The notes under the pieces are model-generated. The model searched no databases. It saw only the letters and a list, made by a program, of their open reading frames with translations, and was not told where the DNA came from. Positions 1 to 11,534 of a stretch of DNA of 64,000 nucleotides are shown here, piece after piece; the stretch's first letter is position 1, and the number at the start of each line of letters is the position of its first letter. A program made the translations under genes and the position numbers. Source of the DNA: Bradysia coprophila. Taxonomy: Eukaryota > Arthropoda > Insecta > Diptera > Sciaridae. The stretch covers positions 3,377,608-3,441,607 of the forward strand of contig NW_023503376.1 in the NCBI RefSeq assembly GCF_014529535.1. Direction: 5' to 3'.

Positions 1-949
1 ATAATGAGTATGATATATTTCCAAGACAATTTAACGAGTTATTCGTCGTTTGGTTTTTCATTAAAATTGTACGATTTTTACAGTGAAACAATTTAACGAC
101 CACATCCGTCTGGGAAAATGCATCAATAAATTTTCACAAATTTTTCCTTTTTTCTTTCATTTAATCACAAAAGCACACACTTCACAGTAAAAAGCACACA
201 CAAAAAATGTCTACATTTGGAAATAGAATTTCGTTGTTTATTCCACACATATATTTTGATGAACGAGAGACGAAAGAAAAAAAAACGGTAGCAGAAAGCG
301 ACGAAAAATCCCGTGATTATGAACAATGCTTTCGTTTTTTAACTGGCAAGGCAAGACTTAATCCGACATTTCAACAAACTAAAGAAATGAGTCTACTTGT
401 TCCTTTATTTTTGTAAGTTTTAGTCACATTAGAGACGAGACAGATTGCACAAAATTAGGAAAATTTTAATATATTTTCATTTTATGATGGTCATAGATAC
501 ACTATATTCGGGTTGAAACATTGACAGAACGAAGGGAGAACCGTGTGTCTTCTTGTGCTTTTTTGTATATGAAAACCGCGGGGTGATTTGATGGGGGTGT
601 GTATACACACATTGAAATTATGGTCGACAATATTATCGCCTAAAATAAGTTGCGAAGGCGTGACAGGACGAAAGCTTTTTCAGTATGGATAGTCGAGCGT
701 GGGTGTATTTGTTGGTAGAACTTTCAACGATAAATTCATTGTGGATTTCGTGTTGAAAGCACTCAGAAAATTATTATTTAACATGTCCCATTAAGAAAAT
801 CCAATGAAAGCCCATTATGTGATGTGCGTTGTTTCACTGCTATCTATGAGAAAGATTTTCTTTGTTTTTTAGAGTTTACTTAATTTTATTTTCAATTTTT
901 CAATTATCCAAAATTTTCTCAATTTTCCAAAATTTTCTTTACTCTTTAA

Positions 950-1085
950 ACTCTAAACTCTCTAAATGACTCTGTTTCTAAATCTCTCATTTCTCCAACT
1001 TCTCTCATTTCTTTAACGAATATATAGAGAAATGAGAGAAGTAATAAAAATTTAGAAAAAGACGGTCATTTAGAGAGTTTATCAA
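950..1085. repeat. small imperfect fold-back repeat in a gene-free stretch
   Basis: An inverted repeat: AAACTCTCTAAATGACTC on the left matches GGTCATTTAGAGAGTTT on the right, with further pairing in the TCTCATTTCTC/GAGAAATGAGAGA segment between. It is surrounded by TTTTC-rich low-complexity DNA (about 840-1210). From 1 to about 2228 I see no convincing gene. Confidence 0.5.
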
Positions 1086-2336
1086 AGCAGTTCAACAAAT
1101 TTAGAAAATCCAGAAAATTTTTTGATTTTCCGAATTTTCTTGATTTACTTGAATTTTCTTGATTTTCTCGAACTGCAGGAATTTTTCCCAATTTCCTTGA
1201 TTATCTAGAAAAAAAATTCTTATCGGCAATGCATTGGAGCGTACTTTGTAGAAATTGTTGGACAGTGAACTAAGGTTTTCTTATGGAATTTTCGGCAAGA
1301 GATAAAGTCAAATCGGGATATTAGGAAAATAGCCATTTCCTTTTCTTTCTTCCTTGATAAAATGACCGTGGTGACATCTCTAATTATTTGGCATTGATTC
1401 AAATTAAGTCTGAACGATTACGAATAAACGAAGAGAATTGGAGCAATAAAAATTTCTTTTAAATTGACTACGATTCAAATAACGAATCTCTAATACGCTT
1501 CGTTCAAATTGGCACAATATTTCCGTCTTTTACGTATTTTTACCATCATGAAAATCATATCGAAAACTACACTTCAAGTTACCACTACCATCAAACAATA
1601 TGGGAAAATATGCTCGATGTGTTGACGTACCCAGACTGACACAGTCATCCAAACGACACATGTTATCCACAATATTGGGCATTAATCCGAAGTCCGCTAA
1701 AACGTAAAAATTTTATGTCCCTATGTGATAATCAGTAATGGTATGATGTTCTGCGCCGAATACCTGCGCAATTATTAAGTTTTGGGGCTTTTTTCGGTTT
1801 CTTATTCGAATTGTGGAATGGTACGAAACGATACAACCGTTCCAAAGCGTAGAAAATATGGAAATTCCTTTTTATTGTGCGCCGAAAATATGTGTTATTA
1901 GGTGAGAATAGCATGTTGTGTACCGTTTTATTTTGATTAGGATCATGGTTAAACGATTTGCGATAACAACTTTTGCTAGGTAAGCGTATGACAAGTAATT
2001 TGAATTTGTGTACCAAGATGAATGGGCTGATGTTTGGGATGGTTGAAAAGCTTACCAAAGTTTTCTTTTTTTTTTTTTTTGGAATTTTTCATTTCAAAAT
2101 TTGTTGCAATAAATTTTCGGAGTACTTTGGGAATTGTTGGGAAAAAAGTCACAAAACGAACCGAACCGCTCAACCATCGATGAACATTTCTTAAATTGAA
2201 AAACTCGCACCATTTACATTTTCAACAATTTATTCATAACTTTCGTAAAAAAATTAATTCTATAAACATTTTACAAGTCTTTGGTAGGCAAATGTTCCAT
2301 TAACACGTTCATAGCGTTGACCAATTGATCCACAAT

Positions 2337-2758
2337 TTAGTAAGCTTTGTATGGAGCTGGGGCACCATATGATGGACCGTATGATGGATAGGATGGAGGA
2401 GAGTATGATCCACAACCAACATGTGCTACAGATGGAGCGCATCCAACCTGAAATTGATCAAAGACAAACAAGTTTTAGTAAAATGAATCACACTTAACAG
2501 CAAAGAGAAATGTAGTCCGAACATGGACATGGATGAAAGAAAACTGAGATTTTTAATAAGATCACAACTTACCAACAAATTGCTGCCGCATCTGACTGGT
2601 GGAGCTGGGCTTGGGTATGAGTACACTTGATGACCATAGACTGGAGCCGGAGCGCCATATGATGGACCTCCATAGGATGGACCTCCATAAGATGGAGCGG
2701 CAACTGTTACGGCGACAAAGGCGGCCAAGAAGATGGTTACGAAAGTTACAGCGTTCAT
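2337..2758 (-). CDS. vitelline membrane protein, 98 aa, two exons
   Basis: Structural protein of the vitelline membrane, the inner eggshell layer secreted by follicle cells. Exon 1 is 2758-2573 and exon 2 is 2447-2337; the intron starts GTAAGT and ends TTTCAG, and joining gives exactly 98 codons plus a stop. Residues 1-20 are a signal peptide. Then come PSYGG/PSYGA repeats, the segment PVYGHQVYSYPSPAPP, and the VM block with cysteines 57, 65 and 74 (C-x7-C-x8-C, around CGSNLLVGC and VGCGSY). The tail has PSYPSYGPSYG repeats. The intron falls in phase 0 between L62 and V63, inside the cysteine block. A poly(A) signal lies at 2229-2234 on the minus strand. Size and layout match short dipteran VM proteins such as the Drosophila Vm26A group; orthology to one member cannot be decided here. 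Confidence 0.9.
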
Positions 2759-2825
2759 GTTGATGGTTGGTTTTTTGGTTGGAATTGACTTCGAGTTAAT
2801 GTTTATAGTATTAATTCGATGAGCG

Positions 2826-2863
2826 AACTGATGGTTTCAACGAAGAAGTCGACGTCTTTTATA
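2826..2863 (-). promoter_or_regulatory. core promoter of the 98-aa VM gene (TATA plus initiator)
   Basis: On the minus strand TATAAAAG lies at 2863-2856 and an initiator-like TCAGTT at 2831-2826, about 30 bases downstream, followed by roughly 70 bases of 5' leader before the ATG at 2758. A strong TATA/Inr pair fits a gene transcribed at high level for a short time, as eggshell genes are. Confidence 0.65.
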
Positions 2864-3805
2864 GTCAAATTAATGAACTGATTTGTCACTTGTTTTGGTT
2901 AGCAATTGCAGTATATAAAAATTGAATTTTGCGTTTCTTGCAAAAATAAAATTTGACCGAAAATGTTTTTGCTATATGCTGCAATATATTGATGTTTCGA
3001 TATGAATTGAATCGAAATTTATTTACTCTGCGATTTTTTGTGCGTTAACAATAAAATTAGTGGAAAATCGACAGTTGAAATATGTTAAGTAGGTAACCTG
3101 ATACCAAATTTCCGTTTGATTTATTGCGTTTGTTGAAACCAATAATAATTTCACGTCTCAATCGAACATTAAATTGGGACAAAATATTATCAATGAAGAA
3201 ATGTAGAAAATGATTTTAATGTCGTATGATGTGATGCCAATGTTATTGATGAAAATAAAATTATGGGAAAATCCAATTAATTTAAGATTTTCTATTAATT
3301 TTTCGCGGAACATTTTCAAAAGCATTTTACATACATTCCCGGATAGCCAGGCTATTCAATGCTTCTTCATTATTTGTAGTTTAATTTTCAGAAGAAAATG
3401 AATAAAATAGAATTTATGCCACTCAGCATCGTAATGTGCAAAATTTGCATCTGTGGAATAAAACGTTGTATGCAACTCGATGCAAAGTATTTTCGTCAAA
3501 AACCGCCCATTTCTGAAAGATTAAACCTAAATTCAAGAATCATTTATCAATAAATGTGCGCTATTTCACCAGCTGCAGTGCATCAACGTTGCTCAGTAGA
3601 AAATTATAGTTATTCTTTGAGGATAACTTGAAAATATTTGAATTTTGTGTTTCATGCAAGGGCTAATGTTCTTGAAAAACTTGCATTTTCGTTTGAATGC
3701 AATTAATGCAAGCAATGACGCAATGTGAATCGTAGATCTATTCAACTTTATGTGCCTTAAATTTTACACTAAACATTGAGAAAATTCGGAACAAATTTAC
3801 TTTAA

Positions 3806-4193
3806 GAGGAATTGACCCTTTGCAAATTTGTAGCCTACATTTAGGCGGAAAATATTAGTTTTTCGATGATTTCTCTGAACCAAAATCTTTTTTAGAAAAT
3901 TTATAGCCATTAAAGCAGGCACAAATGTGTTACTTTTAAAGGAAAAATTAGTTTGTGGGTGATAACTTGGCCCACTTGGAGAAACCTGTGCAAATTACAC
4001 AAATTTACACAATCTGCAAAGGTTTCTCCAAGTGGGATAAGTTATCACCCACAAACTAATTTTTGCTTTAAAGGTAACGCGTGCTTTAATGGTTTTACAT
4101 TTTCGGAAAAAGGTTTTGGTTCAGAGAAATCAACGAAAAACGAATATTTTTCCGCCTAAATGTAGGCTACAAATTTACAAAGGGGTAGCGCTC
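3806..4193. mobile_element. TTAA-flanked fold-back MITE, 388 bp
   Basis: The two halves are inverted copies over nearly their whole length: CCCTTTGCAAATTTGTAGCC near the left end matches GGCTACAAATTTACAAAGGGG near the right. The centre is a hairpin around TTTCTCCAAGTGGG. Both ends abut TTAA (3802-3805 and 4194-4197) and begin GAG, suggesting a 4-bp target duplication. No coding capacity. Confidence 0.7.
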
Positions 4194-4751
4194 TTAATTG
4201 AAATTTGAAATAGGACAAAAATCTTCAACTGTTTCTAAAGCAGATATTCTGATTTCTTTATTTTTGATTAGATGGAAATTTCGTTTGAGGAAAGTTATAA
4301 ATAAGAAGCATCAGAAGCTGGAAAAAGAGTTCGCTTAATTCGATTTTGTGGTATCCAAGACGATTTTGCCAAATGTTACAAATCAGAGTAAATAATCGAA
4401 AGAAAGACAAGTAATATTGTCACATTTTCTTGAATTTCTTGATTTTTCGAAGTTTCCTGATTTTTCTCGAAATTTCCTGAAATCAAAAAATCAGGACAAT
4501 TCGAGACAATTAAGAAATTCGAGAAAACGATTAATAGAAAACGTTCTTTCATCGTGAGTATATTAACATGTCAACAACTTCCTCAAGAGATGCCACTTCT
4601 CAACAGTTTTGTTCTTCAAAGAGTGAGAAATTCCTAATGAATTTCTCAGCACAATTCTTCAAAAATAAGCCCTCATCTTTAGCTATAAACCCAACAGAGT
4701 TTCCAATCACTCAAGTTAGTCTACAATTCCACAATGTGGACTCCACATATT

Positions 4752-4883
4752 AGAGGGTCTGCGCAAACGACGTATAGTTTATAGGTAGGAAATTATAGGT
4801 AACATTTCAGAATGTTTTCTATGAAGGATTGCCTTATAATTTCCAACTTATAAATTGACCTACGTCATTTACGCAAACTCTCA
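4752..4883. mobile_element. short fold-back MITE
   Basis: GAGGGTCTGCGCAAACGACG at the left pairs with CGTCATTTACGCAAACTCTC at the right, with further pairing inside (TATAGTTTATAGG against CTTATAAATTGACC). About 130 bp, no ORF. From here to 7283 I see no supported gene. Confidence 0.5.
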
Positions 4884-7283
4884 ATTAATTAATTACCGCA
4901 ACTAGACGCCATGAATTAACCAAAATGAAAGGAGAAATTAAACTCGTGGAGAAATTTACGTTACCGGTGCTGGTTTAACATCAATAAAATATTTGAATTA
5001 TTTTCCTTCAGCGTAACTGTGTACTTTATAGGCGATGCAAGCGACACCTAAAGCAAAGTATCACTCAACGACATTTTTCTTTACAAAATAATTGATCAAG
5101 TTTATGGTAAACAGGCTGTCTAGTTTATAGTCATCTGTTATCGAAAACATCGACAAGAATTAGCGATAAGATCTGTCTCGTGTTGCCTGATATGGCTAAA
5201 CGTGTGATAAAAATATTGAAGTGATAGGTTTTGTATCAAACACTATGAGATACTAAACAAACAATGTAACAGATTTTAGATTTTTGTTGCGAAACTAATT
5301 TAATGAAACATGCATGTAACGTGATGAGCTATTTTCTTCCGAAATGTCTCTATCCATCAGATGATTATGTATATTTTCAAACGATGTCATACGAGATATT
5401 TTAATCTGTTAAAGATGATCGAAGCAGAAAGTTTCACAATTTCTTCAATGAATTTTAATTTGTAATAAGTTCGTAATAGCTAAAGTAGTAGATCAATATA
5501 AAGATTCTCGAGAGTCGATTTAAGAATATTAACCTCTGTACAACAACTAGGATTTCAATTAATTCTCACAATAGATTCGTTTCGTATTTTACTCCAAAAC
5601 GATTAAAATCTGAGTTCTGCAATTTCTGTCTGCATTTAATAAAAATTTATCCTCGATAACAAAATCGTCGCACTAAAAATGTATTTTGCTCAGAAAAAAG
5701 CTAACGTTTGAGTTCCACTTTAGTTAAAATATTCCAGTTTAATTTTCAATCGGAAAATAAACTATTTGACTGTTCCAACATGCAATTTAAAATTGGGAGG
5801 AATGGGAAGATAGAGCGTAGACAAAATGTATATTACAACAAAAGAAGTAAAAGATTTTGCATAACACTTCGACACAAAAGAAGTAGCAGATTTAGTGATT
5901 TTATGGCGGTTTCTCAATGAAATTTTGACTTTTACAGCCATAGGTGTCAATTCGTTGTTTCTTAATCATCAATCTTAATTCTTACAAGCTAATAATGGCC
6001 ATCTCATTGAATCTGCCAATTTTTGTACAACAATTTTTTAAAGACAAAATCACAAGACTTCATTCTGAGAAATACGATTAAAATCAGACGAAGCCAAATA
6101 CATAAAAAGGAAAATTAGGTCACCCTGACCCATACAAAACTATCAACATGGTTTTGAAAGAGTCATAGCTGCTGTTGCTTCAGTTATAATTACTGAATTT
6201 ACAGAAATATTTTCTAAATTAGTTGTGATGATGGCATACTTTCAGCGGCATTAGAAATCCAATAAAACTGAAAAATAAACATCAAACCAAATAATGTCTC
6301 AAGCACATACAGGAAATAGCTTGGAGTAATGCAAAGTTGACTGTATTTTCGACCTAAAAAACTGATTAACTTAGTTGAGTGCATGTCGTTCCATTTACAA
6401 AAGAAAAATATTTTAATTTCAAGCGAATTGCTCGATACTTTCATATGAATCGGCATAATAAATTTTGTAAAATCATCACAGGAAATGTATGTCTCTATGA
6501 AAGCTACAGTCTGGCTAAAATAAAAAAATGCAATTAACAATCGTGCTGCTTTATTCATCGAGTAAGCAGTAAATTTTCATCAAGTCCTCATTTTATACCT
6601 AAAAGAAATGCCAACCTTTGAAGCACATTTATTGGGTGGAATGAACGAATAACGAAAAACAATCAACACAGCAAATTGGAAATTTTAATTTTTTATTTTA
6701 TGTTATATTGAGGCTATGATTTTTTGATTCGTCAATCAATATGATAGGCACTTACGTATATAATATGCATGACAATAACAATTATATGGCTCACGCACGT
6801 TTCGTTGATTCTATTTGTTGCTGCAAAGCTAATAAAATATTGAAGATTGCTGCAAAGCGATATTTATCAAAAATATATGAGTTCGTATATTCTATCCAAC
6901 CATGTATATAGCTCAGTAACGGAAAAATACGGTGGAATTTATGAAATACTAGAATATTCATTGCGTTTAGTGGAATGATGCTACAAAATTGAATGAAGAC
7001 AGAGTGTGATTTCTCACTAATTTGCTCCTGTACACATATCCTCAATGAGATAATAGTGGGATAGAGAGGAATTACGTAGACGAAATCTACTATTATGTCA
7101 TTGCATATCCTAATTGAAATTTTGGAACTTCCATGAAGAAATTTAAGTAAAATGAGGTAATGTGATATTTATATGATGACACAATCTTGCTGAATAAAAT
7201 CCCGTGTGACGTATCGCAACTGAATAGATGCCAGGAAATCGTAATTAAATAAATTGACTCGATTAATTTTCTTACAACATCTA

Positions 7284-8646
7284 CAGTCAGAGGCAGTGAA
7301 ATTTCAGCATGAATTTGCTTCAGCTGTTTTTCAGATAATCCCAGGGCCTATTATTTGGGAATTAATTCCCAAAAATTCCCAAATATTAAACTGAATTGAA
7401 GAAGTCGTCTGTAGAGACGCAGATGTCTTTTCACTCAGGAACTACCCTTTAAATATTTGAACGATCAGTGGATATTATCCTTATAAACTTTTTAATACAT
7501 AAAATGACCTGTTTTAAGCCGATGGAGGAACCCCAAAAGATTTAAGTGTTAAGTGCAATGAAAATAACACTTTGTTCATAAGGAATATGCATTGACATTG
7601 CCTAATTACGTCAAGCACATTACGTCCGAGGTTCCAAATTTTTGCTTTGACTTGAAAAACCTTGTCATCTAAGTCCCTAAATTGATTTCTGATAAATTAA
7701 TCTGGTTTTAGTCGGCCGTGATTCCAGAAAAGAGATGATCCAGTAGAGATGAGTCCGTAGAACGGCAATTATTTTCTATCGTATTCTCTTCTTCAAGTCT
7801 TCCGATATAAATACGCTTTGCTGCTTCGCGAATAGATGTCGTTCATGGCTTATGATTTGGTTATCGATTTTGGAAATATTTGAAAATATTTGGAAATATT
7901 TGAGAATATTTGGAAATATTTGGGAATTTTTGGGAATATTTGGGAATTTTTGGGAATATTTGGAAATATTTGGGAATTTTTGGGAATATTTGGGAATTTT
8001 TGGGAACATTTGGGAAGTAGGAGATTGTAGGTAATGTCGCTGGATATTCCTAAGTCACTCGTGAACAACCGAAATCAGCGGTATTTTTTCCGGGACTTTC
8101 TTATATACTACCACTACATATAAGAAAGTTCCGAAAAAAATAGGACTGATTTCGGTCAGTCGAAAATTCAAAAGAATACCCTCTAAAAAAAACTTCTGAT
8201 GGATGTCATTAAATGTCAGTGGCATTTATTTAGACACGATTCATAAAGCCTGGTTGATAACAATACAAAAAAAGAAACCTAACATTTTGGCAGAATATAT
8301 TCAAAAGGATTCATTTTTTGGAATTAATTCCTAAATATTCCCAAAAATTCGCAAATATTTCCAAAAATTCCCAAATATTCCCAAAATTCCCAAATATTCC
8401 CAAAATTCCTAAATATTCCCAAATTTTCCCAAATATTCTAAAATATTCTCAAATATTTCCAAATATTCCCAAAATCGATTCCCAAATAATAGGCCCTGAC
8501 CACACGTACAATCAACACTGTATGTTCTCGTTAATACGGTTATACAGTGGTAGTGGTAAAGACGTATAAACAGTTTTGATTGTTGTGTTGATCAGCTGAA
8601 AAACACCTGATGCAAATTCATGTCGAAATTTCACCGCCTCTAACTG
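7284..8646. mobile_element. TA-flanked long-TIR element with inner inverted minisatellite arms
   Basis: Terminal inverted repeats of about 60 bp, CAGTCAGAGGCAGTGAAATT at the left and CAGTTAGAGGCGGTGAAATT (reverse complement) at the right, each flanked by TA (7282-7283, 8647-8648), as in Tc1/mariner-type elements. Inside are two inverted arrays built on CCCAAATATT (about 7860-8015 and 8318-8480), ending in related CCAAAATCGAT segments, plus a small hairpin at about 8070-8158. No transposase is visible. The sequence at 51790 is a solo copy of one end. Confidence 0.7.
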
Positions 8647-8655
8647 TACTAGTAG

Positions 8656-8775
8656 GGTGTTAAGGAATCTCGCGCCGCGTCATTCACAATAATTCACAAA
8701 GTGACATCTTCCTTACACAAAATGTGTCAAAAAGTGAATTATTGTGAATAACGCGGCGCGAGATTCCTAGCAACC
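8656..8775. mobile_element. hAT-type MITE, 120 bp, copy 1
   Basis: Palindromic element with ends GGTGTTAAGGAATCTCGCGC and, on the other strand, GGTTGCTAGGAATCTCGCGC. It is bounded by an exact 8-bp duplication ACTAGTAG (8648-8655 and 8776-8783), the hAT signature. A second copy is at 47600-47719. Confidence 0.85.
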
Positions 8776-8785
8776 ACTAGTAGTA

Positions 8786-9032
8786 GTGGACCTGCTTAGG
8801 CTGAAAAAATGGCTTAAAAGACCCTCACTTGGAGGAAATGTCATTTAACATTTAGAAAAATGTCAGGAAAAATCATAGAAAAAAAGGGACATAACGGCCG
8901 CTCACCAGAGAACCATTGAGCTGCCGTCTTGGCCCCACATCAATTTAGAATCAGGAGTCGATACGGAATAACCTACAATCATCGTTATAACGATTTTCTA
9001 AGATGTACGATTTTTTGCCTAAGCAGGTCCAC
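8786..9032. mobile_element. TA-flanked MITE, 247 bp
   Basis: Ends GTGGACCTGCTTAGGC and GCCTAAGCAGGTCCAC are perfect 16-bp inverted repeats flanked by TA on both sides (8784-8785, 9033-9034), typical of Tc1/mariner-derived MITEs. No ORF. From 9035 to about 11440 no gene is recognised, only AT-rich unique-looking sequence. Confidence 0.75.
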
Positions 9033-11453
9033 TATAGAGTCGAAACTTGATGAACTCTCCAGTTTTCGATACATTTATATAAAGGTTTAGCATAACAGGT
9101 ACAATTCAACATGGATTTTGTTTTATCGCATACACACGAAAAATCCATAATTTTTTATGGTAATGGAATTCTAAGTGAAAATATGATGAAAATTTGATTC
9201 GAATCTTCATTTTCTTTACACCTAAAATCCATTTACATCTTTATTGCTTTCGCGTATGTGATGACGGGAATTATTGTTCAGAAGAGGATATTCGATGACA
9301 TTGTGGGGATCAGTAGTTCAATGGCCGTCCGTAATTCTTGTAAAGATAAGACAAAAAACGAAACAAAATCTTACAAAATTTGGTATCAAGAGCAAACTAT
9401 CTGTTTTTGAACAGTTCTGCCTCATACTCATCTTTAGATCGGTTTTTCTTCGATTTTAAAAGCTTGAGATAGTAGATTATGTAATTGTTTTGTCCCCGAC
9501 ACTTAAAAAAAAGTTCCAAACAAGGACGTTATCTATTGAGTCAATGGCAAACGTGACTTTTTATTTTTATCCAGATTTTTCATGCATTTCCAAGCACTAC
9601 TTTCGACGCACCCAGCATGAAAATTACTAACTAATACGCTTGGTCTCGACTATTTTCACATACTACATTTGCAACCCTCCTTTGCATAACACGGGATAAA
9701 ATTGAAGTCACATTTTCGTAGGTTTATAATAATTTGACCTTGAGAAGGGGACTCTTCAATTTTCCCTGTAGATAACAGACTATGAAAAAAAAACTTTGCG
9801 CGGAAAAACGAAATTTCTTCTTGAATATTTCGTAACATTGCATTTCAATTAAAGTTTCACCAGGTGTTGCACCTCCAGTTAGAATGCAACTTTTGTGGAA
9901 CAAAATTTTCAACAATGCTAATTTTGTACGACGTAATACATAAAGCTACTTAATTCAAAAATTTTACTAGCAGACATGCTTCTGATACTGAAAATGTTTA
10001 TTGCATTGAAAAACATGTCGAAAGTAATCCACGCGAAAACGGTAAAAATAAAATGTAATTTTCCAATGTGTAAGCTTTGCTTTTAAAACAACTCTTAAAG
10101 GATATAAGGGTGAGCATTGGAAAATTGAATGCACAATTTTCATTTATGCAATGACACGTAGCGTACACGAATTTCAATGCGGAAAATTGTATCTTGTAAG
10201 GTAAATAATAGTCCTAGAGGATAAGTGATCTTAAGTTGTCCGTATAAATTTGTATGACGAAAAAAATTATTGGTCTACTCACTATCCAATAAACTGATAG
10301 ATGTTCTATGACATTTGCAAATGGGACAATTCACGGTTCATTAAACTTAAGGTAAATTATGGAGATTTGACCTAAATTGACTTCAAACTTAAATTTCTAC
10401 GCGATTTTGGAACTATGTGATAAGAAACACCTTCTATTTTAAAGATCTAATGTCCAATTTCATCTGAGGCGAAATCCATATCGTTTTTAGGCAGGCTTTT
10501 GCAAGTTCAACCCAAGAAAGAAGAAAACAAATTAAAAATATTTTTCATACCTCCACACGCTAAAAACGACTTTGAGTCCTAGGTATACGAAATATACTAT
10601 TCTGTATAAGGTTTTGGCTTGCATAATAATTATAAGGGCTTCAGATTTCACTCTTTCGACTTCTCATAAATTGTAATAGTAACGGTTGTAACAGCATACA
10701 AATATTTCAGAGAGTAGTAGAACGGTGTGCTTTGGACCGATGATTAATGTTGATACGTAGATTTTAACAACGATTACTAGCCCTAAAAAAACTAACCCTT
10801 CATTTTCATATCAAAGTTCCATTTTGAATTACAATTTTTTGGTCAAAAAACGTTTGGCTACTTTTTAAGCTGATTTTTCTTTCAAACTGCTACAAATAAC
10901 TGAGAAATAAGAAAAAAGGAATTTTTCCATTTTAGTCTTTGGCCAACATTGCCAGTATTAATTGGCCAGTTTTAACGGGCAGATCTGCAGCTTTACAAAG
11001 ATACCAAACAGTGTTCTACTTTTTTGGAAACTCGTCATAATGTCCTGCGTGTAGACATCGTTTTGAAATTCTTTTGTACCCCATGTCAACGATGTTACTA
11101 ATCCCGAATAAGGATTCGTTTTCACCAGAGACTAATTTTGTAAAAAACTTTTTTTCAGAATTTTCCTATATTTTTCTAAAGTTTTCCCAAAAGGAAAATC
11201 TAGGAAAACTCAAGAAAATGTGGGAAAACAGTCCCTGATGTCTACCAAATTTTTCAACCGATTTTACAACAACTTATTTATCATATCGCATTGTAGGGAA
11301 AAAAATTGCTGTCGCTGAAAATGCATAACATGGTTAATTTTAACATTGCATCGCTCGACTATAATTAACTCATCAAAATATTAACGTATTAACGGGGGGC
11401 AAGTACTTTTGACAATTTATGTTGAGCAATCAAAATGACTGAATCGAAGTGAA

Positions 11454-11490
11454 TATAAAAACTAAACGGCGATCGAATGAACGCACCAGT
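11454..11490 (+). promoter_or_regulatory. core promoter of the 502-aa VM gene
   Basis: TATAAAA at 11454-11460 and an initiator-like CCAGTAAT starting at 11486, about 30 bases downstream. The ATG is at 11535, giving a leader of about 47 bases. Confidence 0.6.
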
Positions 11491-11534
11491 AATTAATTAG
11501 CCTTCGATAGATTAACTCGATACGTTAAGTCAAC

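Noticed and set aside
6214-7045. Two minus-strand ORFs of 114 and 84 codons with hydrophobic stretches, considered as chemoreceptor exons
   Set aside because: No family signature, no convincing splice partners, and the second lacks an ATG; AT-rich DNA readily gives hydrophobic frames.
9278-9345. Possible tRNA-like sequence near GGGGATCAGTAGTTCAATGG
   Set aside because: No B box or paired arms follow.
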